Part shown: in pieces, positions 42,701 to 51,979 of the stretch
Layout: the number at the start of each line of letters is the position of its first letter
Numbering within the stretch: position 1 is the stretch's first letter
Source of the DNA: JAGSPQ01 sp038206395
Lineage (GTDB): Bacteria > Myxococcota > Myxococcia > Myxococcales > Myxococcaceae
DNA: 64,000 nt
Assembly (NCBI GenBank): GCA_038206395.1
Contig: JBBRAX010000041.1
Location: 1-64,000 of the forward strand
Direction: 5' to 3'
Position numbers and translations under genes: made by a program
Notes under the pieces: model-generated
Database searches by the model: none
Told to the model about the DNA's origin: nothing
Seen by the model: the letters and a program-made list of their open reading frames with translations, nothing else

Positions 42701-44115
42701 TGTTCCACGGCGTTCAGTTCCTCGCCCTGGTGGGGCTGACCTTCGCGGCCTTCTGGGCTGTCGCGAACCACCGCTGGCCTCGGCTCGTCGTGCTCTTCGT
42801 CGCGAGCCTCGTCTTCTATTCGGCGTGGAACCCGGCGCCCCTGCTGATCTTCTTCGGCTACTGCGTGGTGAACTGGCTGTGCGGCCACCTGCTCGAGCGG
42901 ATGCTCGACGGCCCGGCGCGAAAGGCGGTGCTGATCGCCGCGCTGTTTTTCCACCTCGGGATCCTGATCGTCTACAAGTACCTCGACCTGTTCCTCGGGT
43001 CGCTGGCGTCGGTGGCGAGCGCGCTGTCGTTGACGTGGAGGCCGGAACCGCTGGGCCTGCTGTTGCCCATCGGCCTCTCGTTCGTCGCCTTCCAGTGCAT
43101 CTCTTTCATCGTCGACGTCTACCGCCGGCAGACCAGCGGGAAGCGCTCGCTGTTCCACCAGGTGCTGTACCAGGTGTTCTTCCCCCAGGTGGTCGCGGGG
43201 CCGATCATCCGGTCGAAGGACCTGCTCGAGAAGCTCGACGCGAAGCCGAAGGTGACGGCGGAAGAAGGAGCGGCCGCTCTGTTTCGCATCGCGCAGGGCA
43301 TCGCGAAGAAGCTGCTGGTCGCCGACGTGCTCGCGGTGTCCTTCGTGGATCCGATCTTCACCAACCCGACCAACTACAGCGGGCTCGAGTGCGTGCTCGC
43401 CACCATCGCGTACACGTTTCAGATCTACTTCGACTTCTCGGGCTACTCGGACATCGCGATCGGCACCGGCGCGCTGTTCGGCTTCAAGTTCCCCGAGAAC
43501 TTCAACAAGCCGTACCACGCGACCAACCTGTTCGAGTTCTGGAACCGGTGGCACGTCTCACTGTCGACCTGGCTGCGCGACTACCTGTACCGCCCGCTGG
43601 GAGGAAACCAGGGCACCAAGGGCCAGACGCTTCGCAACCTCTTCCTCGTGATGGCGCTAGGGGGCCTCTGGCACGGGGCCGACTGGAAGTTCCTGCTCTG
43701 GGGCAGCATCCACGGCTGCCTTCTAATGATCTGGCGCCTCGTCTGGTGGAAGAACGGAAAACCAAAGGGCGCGGTGGGCTTCGGACGCAAGCTGCTCGGC
43801 TGGAGCTTGATGTTCAACGCCGTCGTCTTTGCGCGCGTCTTCTTCCGCGCCGACACGATGGAGCTCGCCCGCACGATGTTCGCGCAGATCTTCACCTTCA
43901 CCACTGATCTCGCGCGCATCTCGACGATGGCGTGGAGCGCGTTCGCGGCGTGCGTGATCCTCTACGCGATGCCGAAGATCGTCTTCGACAAGACGCAGTG
44001 GCTCTTCGTCGAGAGCCCAGTCTGGTTGAGGACGCTGGCGCTGATCGCGCTCGGCCTCTCGATTCGGCAGATCGCCAGCTTCGAGTCGCAGCCGTACATC
44101 TACTTCCAGTACTAA
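42697..44115 (+). CDS. MBOAT family O-acyltransferase (AlgI-like)
   Basis: A 472-residue multi-spanning membrane acyltransferase that would move acetyl groups across the inner membrane. Diagnostic segments are FFPQVVAGPIIRSKDLLEKL at about 161-180, FDFSGYSDIAIGTGALFGF at 245-263, FWNRWHVSLSTWLRDYLYRP at 281-300, and GGLWHGADWKF with the essential His326. A second conserved His339 is in WGSIHG. This is the AlgI/PatA type. The partner gene lies immediately upstream and overlaps by four bases. Substrate unknown; no alginate genes are in view. Confidence 0.92.
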   Translation: MMFHGVQFLALVGLTFAAFWAVANHRWPRLVVLFVASLVFYSAWNPAPLLIFFGYCVVNWLCGHLLERMLDGPARKAVLIAALFFHLGILIVYKYLDLFLGSLASVASALSLTWRPEPLGLLLPIGLSFVAFQCISFIVDVYRRQTSGKRSLFHQVLYQVFFPQVVAGPIIRSKDLLEKLDAKPKVTAEEGAAALFRIAQGIAKKLLVADVLAVSFVDPIFTNPTNYSGLECVLATIAYTFQIYFDFSGYSDIAIGTGALFGFKFPENFNKPYHATNLFEFWNRWHVSLSTWLRDYLYRPLGGNQGTKGQTLRNLFLVMALGGLWHGADWKFLLWGSIHGCLLMIWRLVWWKNGKPKGAVGFGRKLLGWSLMFNAVVFARVFFRADTMELARTMFAQIFTFTTDLARISTMAWSAFAACVILYAMPKIVFDKTQWLFVESPVWLRTLALIALGLSIRQIASFESQPYIYFQY

Positions 44116-44119
44116 CGGA

Positions 44120-44929
44120 CTAACTGCGCATCAGGCGGCGGTAGTCCTTCAGGTGGCGCAGCGCGGCGACGCGTTCGCCCTTCTTTTCGTAGAGGCGCGA
44201 GAGGTTGAAGCAGGCGTCGACGCAGCCCGGGTCCAGCTGCAACGCCTCGGTGTAGCGGGCGATCGCTTCGTCGACGCGGCCCAGGTCTTCGAGCACCACG
44301 GCCAGGTTGAAGGTGGCGGTGCAGTCGTTGGGGCGGCACACCAGCGACGCGACGTAGTGCGCCTCGGCCTCGCGCAGGCGGCCGCGGGTGTGAAGCAGGC
44401 GGCCCAGGTTTACGTGCGCGTCCGCGTGCCGCGGGTTCTGCGCCAGCGCCTCGGTGTACCTGTCGGCCGCTTCGGCGGGGCTCTGCTCTTCCAGCGCCAC
44501 CGCCTGCTGGAACAGACCTTCGGCGTCCATCAGCGCGCTCGGCTGCAGCCAGCTGGGCGCAGGGGCGCGGCCAAAGCCGAAGACGCCCTGGCCGTCGCGC
44601 GCATTCCACTGCTGGCTGGCGACCGTCACCACCAACTGCTCGCCCTGGCGCGAGAGCGCGACCGCAGTCGCCTCGGCGCCTTCGGGAAGACGCTGCTGCA
44701 GCTTTCGCAGCGCCTCGACCAGCTTCTCTTTCGGCAGCTGTTGCGACGACAGGGCCTTCGCCGCCCGCATCAGCACCAGGTCAGAGAACCCAAACAGGTC
44801 TCTGGGCTGCCCGTAGGCCAGCACCGACAGGTCCGCCGCCTGCGCCGGCTCGAGCGCCAGCAACTTCGCCACTTCGATCAAGGAATACGTCGTCTTCACC
44901 GGAACCCTCGTAGCAGAGAGGTCTGACAT
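44120..44929 (-). CDS. MerR-like/TPR protein
   Basis: A 269-residue soluble protein from ATG 44929 (MSDLSATRVPVK). The first 70 residues resemble a MerR-like winged helix (TYSLIEVAKLLALEPAQAAD, then FGFSDLVLMRAAKAL). The C-terminal 130 residues hold three to four TPR repeats (for example YTEALAQNPRHADAHVNLGR and YTEALQLDPGCVDACFNLSR). This combination is common in myxobacteria but its role is not defined. The start codon lies inside a 16-bp direct repeat that also ends the lipoprotein gene 1.4 kb upstream, which suggests the two genes once adjoined. Confidence 0.75.
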   Translation of the reverse strand: MSDLSATRVPVKTTYSLIEVAKLLALEPAQAADLSVLAYGQPRDLFGFSDLVLMRAAKALSSQQLPKEKLVEALRKLQQRLPEGAEATAVALSRQGEQLVVTVASQQWNARDGQGVFGFGRAPAPSWLQPSALMDAEGLFQQAVALEEQSPAEAADRYTEALAQNPRHADAHVNLGRLLHTRGRLREAEAHYVASLVCRPNDCTATFNLAVVLEDLGRVDEAIARYTEALQLDPGCVDACFNLSRLYEKKGERVAALRHLKDYRRLMRS

Positions 44930-44942
44930 GTGCGGGCCGTCA
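44927..44942. repeat. Direct repeat, left copy (flanks the fragment island)
   Basis: CATGTGCGGGCCGTCA occurs here and at 46323-46338. Similarity extends a further seven bases with two mismatches. On the minus strand it reads TGACGGCCCGCACATG: the stop of one gene and the start of the next in a single 16-bp stretch. Confidence 0.7.
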
Positions 44943-45268
44943 GTGAAGCTTGGAGTGCGCGACCAGATTGAGATTTCGGCCTGATTCCAGGGGGATCCCA
45001 AAAACGCTTGCGATGTGATCTGAGGCCCTCACCAAGAGGGCAAAATGCCGCGACGGAAGAGCGTGAAACGGGTGGCGAACTCGGTGGCGCCGAACGACGG
45101 GACGAAGTGGGGTCACCTCAGTGATGCCGACTTGCTCAAGGAGATGGGTCGAGAAGCTCTCGCGCGGCTCGAGATCTCCGAAGCCGCTGGCGAGCGCCCA
45201 GTCGTGCCAGCCGGCGTCGGCTTCGTACACCCCGCCGCCGCCCAGGTGCTGCAGTGTTGGGGCGCGAC
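44943..45268. other. Gap without a supported gene inside the fragment island
   Basis: Two opposing open frames cover this stretch (plus 45045-45314, minus down to 44940) but neither shows a family motif, signal peptide or complete domain. The minus frame has a protein-like stretch (VYEADAGWHDWALASGFGDL) that may be a relic of a gene. It is best called decayed or of unknown origin. Confidence 0.4.
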
Positions 45269-45920
45269 TCAGTCTGTCATCCTCGCCTCTTCGACTTTCC
45301 GGGTGAGCGCGTAGTCCTTGCCGGGTATGAACGAGCCGCCGGGCATGCCCTGCTTTCCGGCCTCGCCGTTGTGCGAGAAGAAACCCCACGCGACGGCCTT
45401 GCGGTCATTCTCGTTCTTCGGCGTCGGTTTCGGGATCTCCGTCACGTACTCTTTGCGGCTTTTCGCCGTGTTCACGTGGAAGCCTTCACCCGTCTTCGGG
45501 TCGATGACGGTGGCCGCGATGTGCTGCTGGTCGGCGGTGAACCACACCTCGTTGCCCGCACTGCTCGGCTTGGCCCCGAAGATTTGACCGGTGAGGAAGG
45601 TGGTTCCCTCGCAGTCGAGCAGCATGCGGCCCGAGGCGTCGCGGGTCTGGTTCTTCATCACGCTGGCCATCTTCGTCGGGTCGTCGAGATCGGCCTTGTT
45701 CTGGACCCAGTTGTTTTCGACGCCGCCTGGGTGCTTGGTGAAGTTCTGCAGGTACTGGTTGTACTCCTGGCCCGCGGCCTTCATCCCGCCGTCAGCCTTC
45801 ACCTTCTGAAAGTAGTCGCGCAGGGCGCCCACGTCGTAGGGGTCCACCTTGCGGCCCAGAGTCTTCTCCATCTTGTCGACCTGGTCGAGCTGAGCCAGCC
45901 GCCGATCCGCCACCGTTCCA
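45269..45920 (-). pseudogene. C-terminal fragment of an unknown, possibly secreted protein
   Basis: On the minus strand a protein-like frame runs from about 45920 to the TGA at 45269 (ATG 45871, MEKTLGRKVDPYDVGALRDY, would give 200 residues). It contains DASGRMLLDCEGTTFLTG and DQQHIAATVIDPKTGEGFHV, with Cys and His spaced as in transglutaminase-like cysteine hydrolases, but this reading is weak. Upstream of 45920 the same frame only mirrors a Cys-rich sequence coded on the other strand, so the N-terminal part of this gene appears to be lost. Probably truncated. Confidence 0.5.
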
Positions 45921-46322
45921 GTGTCGGTCTGCGCGTTCTGCCCGCCGGGGCTGGCGTGCGTGAACGGGCAATGCGACTGCGGAGGGCGCGGCACGTTCTG
46001 CTCTGCGGCCTGCTTCGACAACACGCAGAGCCGGATCTCCTGCGGCGGGTGTCCCGCGTATTGCCCCGGCTCGGGCCAGGGCTGCAAAGCGGGCGTGTGC
46101 ACGTGTCGGCCGGGCCGGAAGCTGTGCGGGATGAGCTGCACTCCGACCGACGCGGACCCGGCGAACTGCGGAGGGGGCGGGACGATGTGTCCGTCGGGCC
46201 AGAAGTGCGAAGCGGGCGCGTGCACGCGCAACCTCACCTACGCCTGCAACGACGGCAAGTGCTGGGACGTTCTGAACGACGAGGATCACTGCGGGACGAT
46301 GTGCCGCAACTGCGCGTCGGAT
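45921..46322 (+). pseudogene. Fragment of a cysteine-rich surface protein
   Basis: On the plus strand the frame reads as a long Cys-rich protein (CPPGLACVNGQCDCGGRGTF, CSAACFDNTQSRISCGGCPAY, then CPSGQKCEAGAC and CGTMCRNCASDH), the stigma/Stig1-like repeat style of secreted myxobacterial proteins. It has no credible start or signal peptide: at its left end it collides with the fragment on the other strand, and at its right end it runs into the 16-bp direct repeat and loses the Cys pattern. It is therefore an internal piece of a larger gene. Confidence 0.55.
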
Positions 46323-46338
46323 CATGTGCGGGCCGTCA
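46323..46338. repeat. Direct repeat, right copy (flanks the fragment island)
   Basis: CATGTGCGGGCCGTCA, identical to 44927-44942. The stop codon of the lipoprotein gene is the TCA at its right end. Confidence 0.7.
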
Positions 46339-47322
46339 CTCAAGCTCTGCGCTCACCCCCATCATTTCTTTAGGCAATTTCGCGCGCTTGAGGCCTGCCT
46401 TGAGGCACTTCCCGAAAGCCGGTGGCGCAATCGCGTTGTTCCAGAGAAAGAGGTCGGCCTCGCCGTTCGAGATCTGAACGTCGAGTCGGCCCTTCCCTAA
46501 TTTCATCGGCGCCATGCACGCCGACGCGGCCTTCACCACTGCCTCCTGCACCGCCGCCTGGCGAACGTCTTTCGCCTCGAGGAGGAAGCGCTCGATCGAT
46601 TGCAACGCGACCTCCAGCGGCGTCTCGGAGCTGTCGACACCGAGCGGCTTGCCGGCCCCCGTCGCGAGCTTCCCCGAGCCGACCTTCTCCAACGCCACGG
46701 TCAGCTCGCCAGCGCCCGCGGCCGGGCGGGTGTCAGAGACCAGGCCTCCCGCGAGAGCGAGCTGCGGGGCGGCAGGGTCGATCAGCTGCCCCTCTTTCTT
46801 CACCGTCTGGAAAGTCTGACCCGCGGCAGGGGTGGCGCTCCTCGGCGCCTCTGGGTCGACGCGCAGCGAGACCTGCCGGGGATCCACCTCGACGTCGTAG
46901 GCGAAGGCTTGCTGTTTCGACTCGTTGCCCGACTCGAGCTCGACCAGAAAGGTGAAGGGGCTGGCTGGCTCGACGCGCGTGATGGTGACGCGCCCGGTGA
47001 GGGCAGGCGGAGCGATTGAGGCCATGTTCGGCGACCGGCCGAGCTGCCTGATGACCTCGGGGTTGGCCGCGAATGCCTTTGCCATCGCGGCCTGCGTCAG
47101 CTTCACGATCGACCAGCTGTAGACGAGCTGATCGCCGACCTGCGAGCGCGTCAACCCAGCCGCCATCGCGGGCTCCGCCGGCAACGCCTCGACCCTCTTT
47201 GCCTCGACGGCGGCAGGTTTGGGCTCGGGCTGTCGCATCGGCCGCGGCGGTGGAGGTTGCGGCACGGGCGCTTCGTCACATCCCCACAGCAGCAACACGG
47301 TCGCGAGGGCCAGGTGTCTCAT
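46336..47322 (-). CDS. Lipoprotein of unknown function
   Basis: A 328-residue protein from ATG 47322. The signal peptide MRHLALATVLLLWGC ends in a lipobox. A Pro-rich stretch (residues 19-40) follows, then a beta-rich region with an evident internal organisation (VTITRVEPASPFTFLVELES, TPAAGQTFQTVKKEGQLIDP). The C-terminal 80 residues resemble the AgmX-like pattern of small exported domains (AFGKCLKAGLKRAKLPKEM). Two cysteines in the last 65 residues could form a disulfide. It lies 22 bases downstream of a response regulator gene and is probably in the same transcript. Confidence 0.65.
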   Translation of the reverse strand: MRHLALATVLLLWGCDEAPVPQPPPPRPMRQPEPKPAAVEAKRVEALPAEPAMAAGLTRSQVGDQLVYSWSIVKLTQAAMAKAFAANPEVIRQLGRSPNMASIAPPALTGRVTITRVEPASPFTFLVELESGNESKQQAFAYDVEVDPRQVSLRVDPEAPRSATPAAGQTFQTVKKEGQLIDPAAPQLALAGGLVSDTRPAAGAGELTVALEKVGSGKLATGAGKPLGVDSSETPLEVALQSIERFLLEAKDVRQAAVQEAVVKAASACMAPMKLGKGRLDVQISNGEADLFLWNNAIAPPAFGKCLKAGLKRAKLPKEMMGVSAELE

Positions 47323-47344
47323 GGCCGAAGACCCTACCAAACCG

Positions 47345-47763
47345 TCACCCGCGCGAACGGGCGACGAGGTCGTTCACGCACTCGACGACCTGCTCGAGCT
47401 CGATCGGTTTCCCGAGCACGGTGATCTGCCCGATGCGCTGCGCCTCGTCGAAGACCTCAAGAGCGGGGAACGCAGTGAGCAGGACGATCGGGCACCTCAG
47501 CCCCTCGGCGCGCGCCTTGCGCACGACTTCGAGCCCCGTCGAGCCCGGCATGCGGAGGTCCGTCAGGATGACGTCCGGTGTTGCCAGTGACTTCGAGTTC
47601 ATCAGGCTCAGGTAGTCCTGCAGCTCGGAGCCGTCTTCGAGATCGACCGTGTCGTGACCTGCGTTGTGAAGGGTCGTCATCAACAGCTCGCGAAACTCGT
47701 CGTCGTCTTCGGCGACGAGGATTCGTGCACGGCGCCGCAGGGCAGGGGAGTCGATCGCCATCG

Positions 47764-47767
<4 letters not shown>
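47345..47767 (-). CDS. Single-domain response regulator
   Basis: A 140-residue receiver domain with no output domain. Phospho-acceptor Asp70 is in VILTDLRMPG, the acidic pair is in ILVAEDDDEF (about 17-26), and the conserved Lys is in VLGKPIELEQV. The start overlaps the stop of the NtrC-like regulator (ATGA). With a histidine kinase and an NtrC-type regulator in the same operon it may act as a phosphate sink or as an alternative output. Confidence 0.88.
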
Positions 47768-49124
<1,357 letters not shown>

Positions 49125-49128
<4 letters not shown>

Positions 49129-50573
49129 GTGGCTCCGGCTTGAGAAAGGGGAAGGTAGACAGAGAAGGTCGAGCCAACGCCTGATTCGCTCTTCACGTCG
49201 ACCCAGCCGCCGTGCTCGTGAATCAGCCCGTAGACGACCGAGAGTCCCAGGCCGGTGCCTTCACCGACGTCTTTGGTGGTGAAGAAGGGCTCGAAGATGT
49301 GGGGCAGGACGTCAGCGGGAATTCCCGCCCCCGAGTCGCGCACTTCGACGCGCGCCCAGCGGTCGGCCTTGCCCGTCACTTCCGAGGGAGGCGTCTTCGC
49401 TTCGGTGCTGATCTCGACGGTCACCGAACCACCCGGCGCCGTGGCCTGCATCGCGTTCACCACGAGGTTCGTCACCACCTGCTCGAGCTGGCCGGGGTCG
49501 ACCTGGACCAGCAGCGGTTCGCCAGCCGACAGCGCGAGGCCGACCCGCCTGGGTCCCCCCATCGGCCGAAGCAGCGAAAGGGTGCGCTCGACGAGTCCGC
49601 GGACATCGTGGGCCGCGCGCGCGGGCACGCGGTGCCGGGCGAAGTCGAGCAGGTGGCGGATGATGCGGGTCATGTTCTCGGCGCGCTCGGCGATGATCCG
49701 TGCGCTGTCGTTGACGGCGGGGCCGATGACTTCGTTGCGTTCGATCATCCGGGCGCGCCCGTGGATGACGTTGATCGGAGTGCCGAGCTCGTGCGCGACA
49801 CCTGCCGCGAGCTTGCCGACCGTGGTTAGGCGGTCGGCGTGGCGCAGGTGCTCCAGCGTCTTCAGGCGGGCCGCGGTCTCGGCCTCGAGGCGCGTGCGGC
49901 TCTCGAGCAGGGCGTCGGACATCTGGTTGATCGCAGTGCCGAGGTCAGAGAGCTCGTCGGCGTTCTGCAATGCGACTCGAACCGAGAAGTCGCCGGCGCC
50001 GATCTGCGCCGCGGCGATCGACAGCGTTCGCACCGGGTTGCCGATGAGCCATTTGCCGAGCATCGCGGCGGCGATCATGAAGAGCAGGGCCATGGCGACG
50101 GTGGCGAAGACGGCGCCGACGACGGTGCGGCGAACCTGCAGGGCCTCGTTGGCGAGGGACTCGGAGACCTCGATCGCTCCGCCGCGGCCGTTGATGGACA
50201 ACGGGGTGTAGGTGGCGCGGAATCCTGGAGACGGCTCGGGCTCGATCAGTGAAACGGACTTTCCGCTGCGAAGTGGAGCGAGGGCTTCGGGCGAAAAGGG
50301 CAGGGCGGCCTGGTCGAGCCAGATCCAACGCACCTGCACCTGGTCTTCGAAGCGGTTGGCCTGATCGAGCAGCGTCAGCGCTTCGCGCTCGCCATCGCGC
50401 GCCCACGCCCGCGCCAGCGAGCCCGCCAGTGTGTGCCCGAGCAGCAGGTGGTCTTTCTCGGTGTCGAGCGCCGAAAGCCGGACTTCCCGGGTGACTTCGA
50501 ACGCCTGGAGTGCGGCGAGCACGGCGATGGCCAACAGGGCCAGCACCATCGTCATGCGTCGAGAGAGCTTCAC
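49125..50573 (-). CDS. Membrane sensor histidine kinase (HAMP)
   Basis: A 482-residue kinase with two membrane helices (about 8-26 and 151-171) around an extracytoplasmic sensing loop of about 120 residues, a HAMP linker (178-225), the HisKA helix with the phosphorylated His261 in AAGVAHELGTPINVIHG, and an ATPase domain with VVTNLVVNAMQAT (N box), RDSGAGIPADVL and FTTKDVGEGTGLGLSVV (G boxes). It belongs to the NtrB-like group that partners sigma54 activators. It starts 28 bases after the small Lys-rich gene. Confidence 0.94.
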
Positions 50574-50600
50574 GTCGCCGCACTCTAGAGAGTCGTTCGA

Positions 50601-50753
50601 TTACTGGGGCGCGGCCTTCTTCTCGCCCTTGGCTTCCTTCTTCTTCGCGGCCTTCTTCGACGTCTTGGTCGTCGGAGCGTCGGCCGCAGGCGCCGCCGCC
50701 ATCACAGCGAACGGAGAAAGAGTGGCGAGGACCAACGCGAGGCGCAGCTTCAT
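50601..50753 (-). CDS. Small exported lysine-rich protein
   Basis: A 50-residue protein from ATG 50753. MKLRLALVLATLSPFAVMAA is a signal peptide with an AAA/ADA cleavage region; the remaining 25 residues are almost only Lys, Ala, Glu and Thr (TKTSKKAAKKKEAKGEKKAA). It is the first gene of the operon that continues into the histidine kinase, so it could be a periplasmic regulator or ligand partner, but this is speculation. It has no family I recognise. Confidence 0.55.
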   Translation of the reverse strand: MKLRLALVLATLSPFAVMAAAPAADAPTTKTSKKAAKKKEAKGEKKAAPQ

Positions 50754-51060
50754 TTTTTCGACTCCTGGGTGAGATGGAGAGCCCAACCCAGAAGCACCCG
50801 CCGTGCCACCGCCACCGACGTCTCCCCAACCGTGGGTCGGACGTCAAGACCGACGCACCGACGGACCTGCGGACCGACGGCCCCCGCAGTCGAAGGCAAG
50901 AGGGGGCAATGGGCCCCTCGAGGGGGCAATTTGCCCGGAGGATCCGCGAACACATCAAATCCAGGCGCGCCGCCGCAGCGGCGAGCCGAATCGCTTCGCC
51001 TGGCAGCGGGCGCCCGTCTTCGCGCGCCCTGCTCGATCGGCAGTGTCACACCGCTCGCGC
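50754..51060. other. Promoter region of the signalling operon, with short repeats
   Basis: No gene is supported in these 307 bases. ACCGACG occurs four times within 66 bases (50814, 50849, 50857, 50873). GAGGGGGCAAT occurs twice, and the second copy forms part of the small palindrome GGGCAATTTGCCC. A promoter for the minus-strand operon must lie here; I could not find a GG-N10-GC sigma54 element. The Ku gene ends at its right edge. Confidence 0.4.
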
Positions 51061-51954
51061 TTACTTCTTTCCCTTCGCCTTCTTCGGGGCCTTGCCCTCG
51101 TTCGCAGCTTCCTCCGATCGCGGCGCACGGTGGGGCGGCTTGCGTTCTTCCGTTGCAGGTGACGCCAGAGCCGGCGACGAGCCTTGCCGCGCCAGGCTCG
51201 CCTTCAGCGCCTCCATCAGATCGACGACCTTCGCGACCGGCGCAGCGACCGGGGTCAGCGTCACCGTCTCTCCCTTCACCTTCCGATCGATCAGATCCTT
51301 CAGCTTCTCGCGGTACTCGTCCTTGTACTGGGTCGGGTCGAACTTCGGCTTCGAGAGCTGCTGAATGAACTGCCGCGCGAGGCCGAGCTCGGCGTCCGTG
51401 ATCGTCGCATCGGGAATCGGCACTTCCCCCTGGGCCTTCAGCTCGTCTGCGAAGCGCAGCATCTGCATCACGATGCCCGGCCCGGAAGGCCGCAGCAGGA
51501 TCAGGTTCTGCTTTCCGCTGCGCACGTACTTCGCGACGGCGGCGTGCTTCATGTCTTCCATGCCCGCGGTGAGCAGCTTGAACGCACGCTCGGCGCCCTT
51601 GTCGGGGCCCAGGTAATAGCCAGACTCGAAGTACAGCGGATCCACTGTCTCGATGGGTACGAACTCGGTGATGTCCATCGACCGCGAGGTCGCGAGCTCG
51701 AGCTGGTCGAGCTCGTCCTCACCGAAGACGATGTACTGATCTTTCGCGTACTCGTACCCCTTGACGATCTTGTCGCGGGGCACGATCTCACCCGTCTCGG
51801 GGTCGTACATCTGCTGCTTCAAGCGCGTCTTCCGCTCGGAGTGCAGCTGGTTGAAACTGATCTTCCCCGACGAATCGTTCGCCGAGTAGACCTTCACCGG
51901 GATGTTCACCAACCCGAAGCTGATCACTCCCGAACCCATTGCTCGCGCGCTCAT
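51061..51954 (-). CDS. ku: DNA end-binding protein Ku (NHEJ)
   Basis: The bacterial Ku homodimer binds double-strand breaks and recruits LigD. The 297-residue protein begins MSARAMGSGVISFGLVNIPV and has the ring core motifs (GSGVISFGLVNIPVKVYSAN, IVFGEDELDQLELATSRSMD, and LRPSGPGIVMQMLRFADEL). After about residue 250 there is a low-complexity tail ending in KKAKGKK, a basic extension typical of Ku that raises DNA affinity. The gene is divergent from ligD with only 25 bases between the two start codons, so they share a promoter region. Length is normal. Confidence 0.95.
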   Translation of the reverse strand: MSARAMGSGVISFGLVNIPVKVYSANDSSGKISFNQLHSERKTRLKQQMYDPETGEIVPRDKIVKGYEYAKDQYIVFGEDELDQLELATSRSMDITEFVPIETVDPLYFESGYYLGPDKGAERAFKLLTAGMEDMKHAAVAKYVRSGKQNLILLRPSGPGIVMQMLRFADELKAQGEVPIPDATITDAELGLARQFIQQLSKPKFDPTQYKDEYREKLKDLIDRKVKGETVTLTPVAAPVAKVVDLMEALKASLARQGSSPALASPATEERKPPHRAPRSEEAANEGKAPKKAKGKK

Positions 51955-51979
51955 GGGGCTACGGTAGATCCAAGCAGCG

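Noticed and set aside
45045..45314. An 89-codon plus-strand frame with a possible ribosome binding site
   Set aside because: It has no family motif, conflicts with the minus-strand frame and lies in the fragment island, so it cannot be supported.
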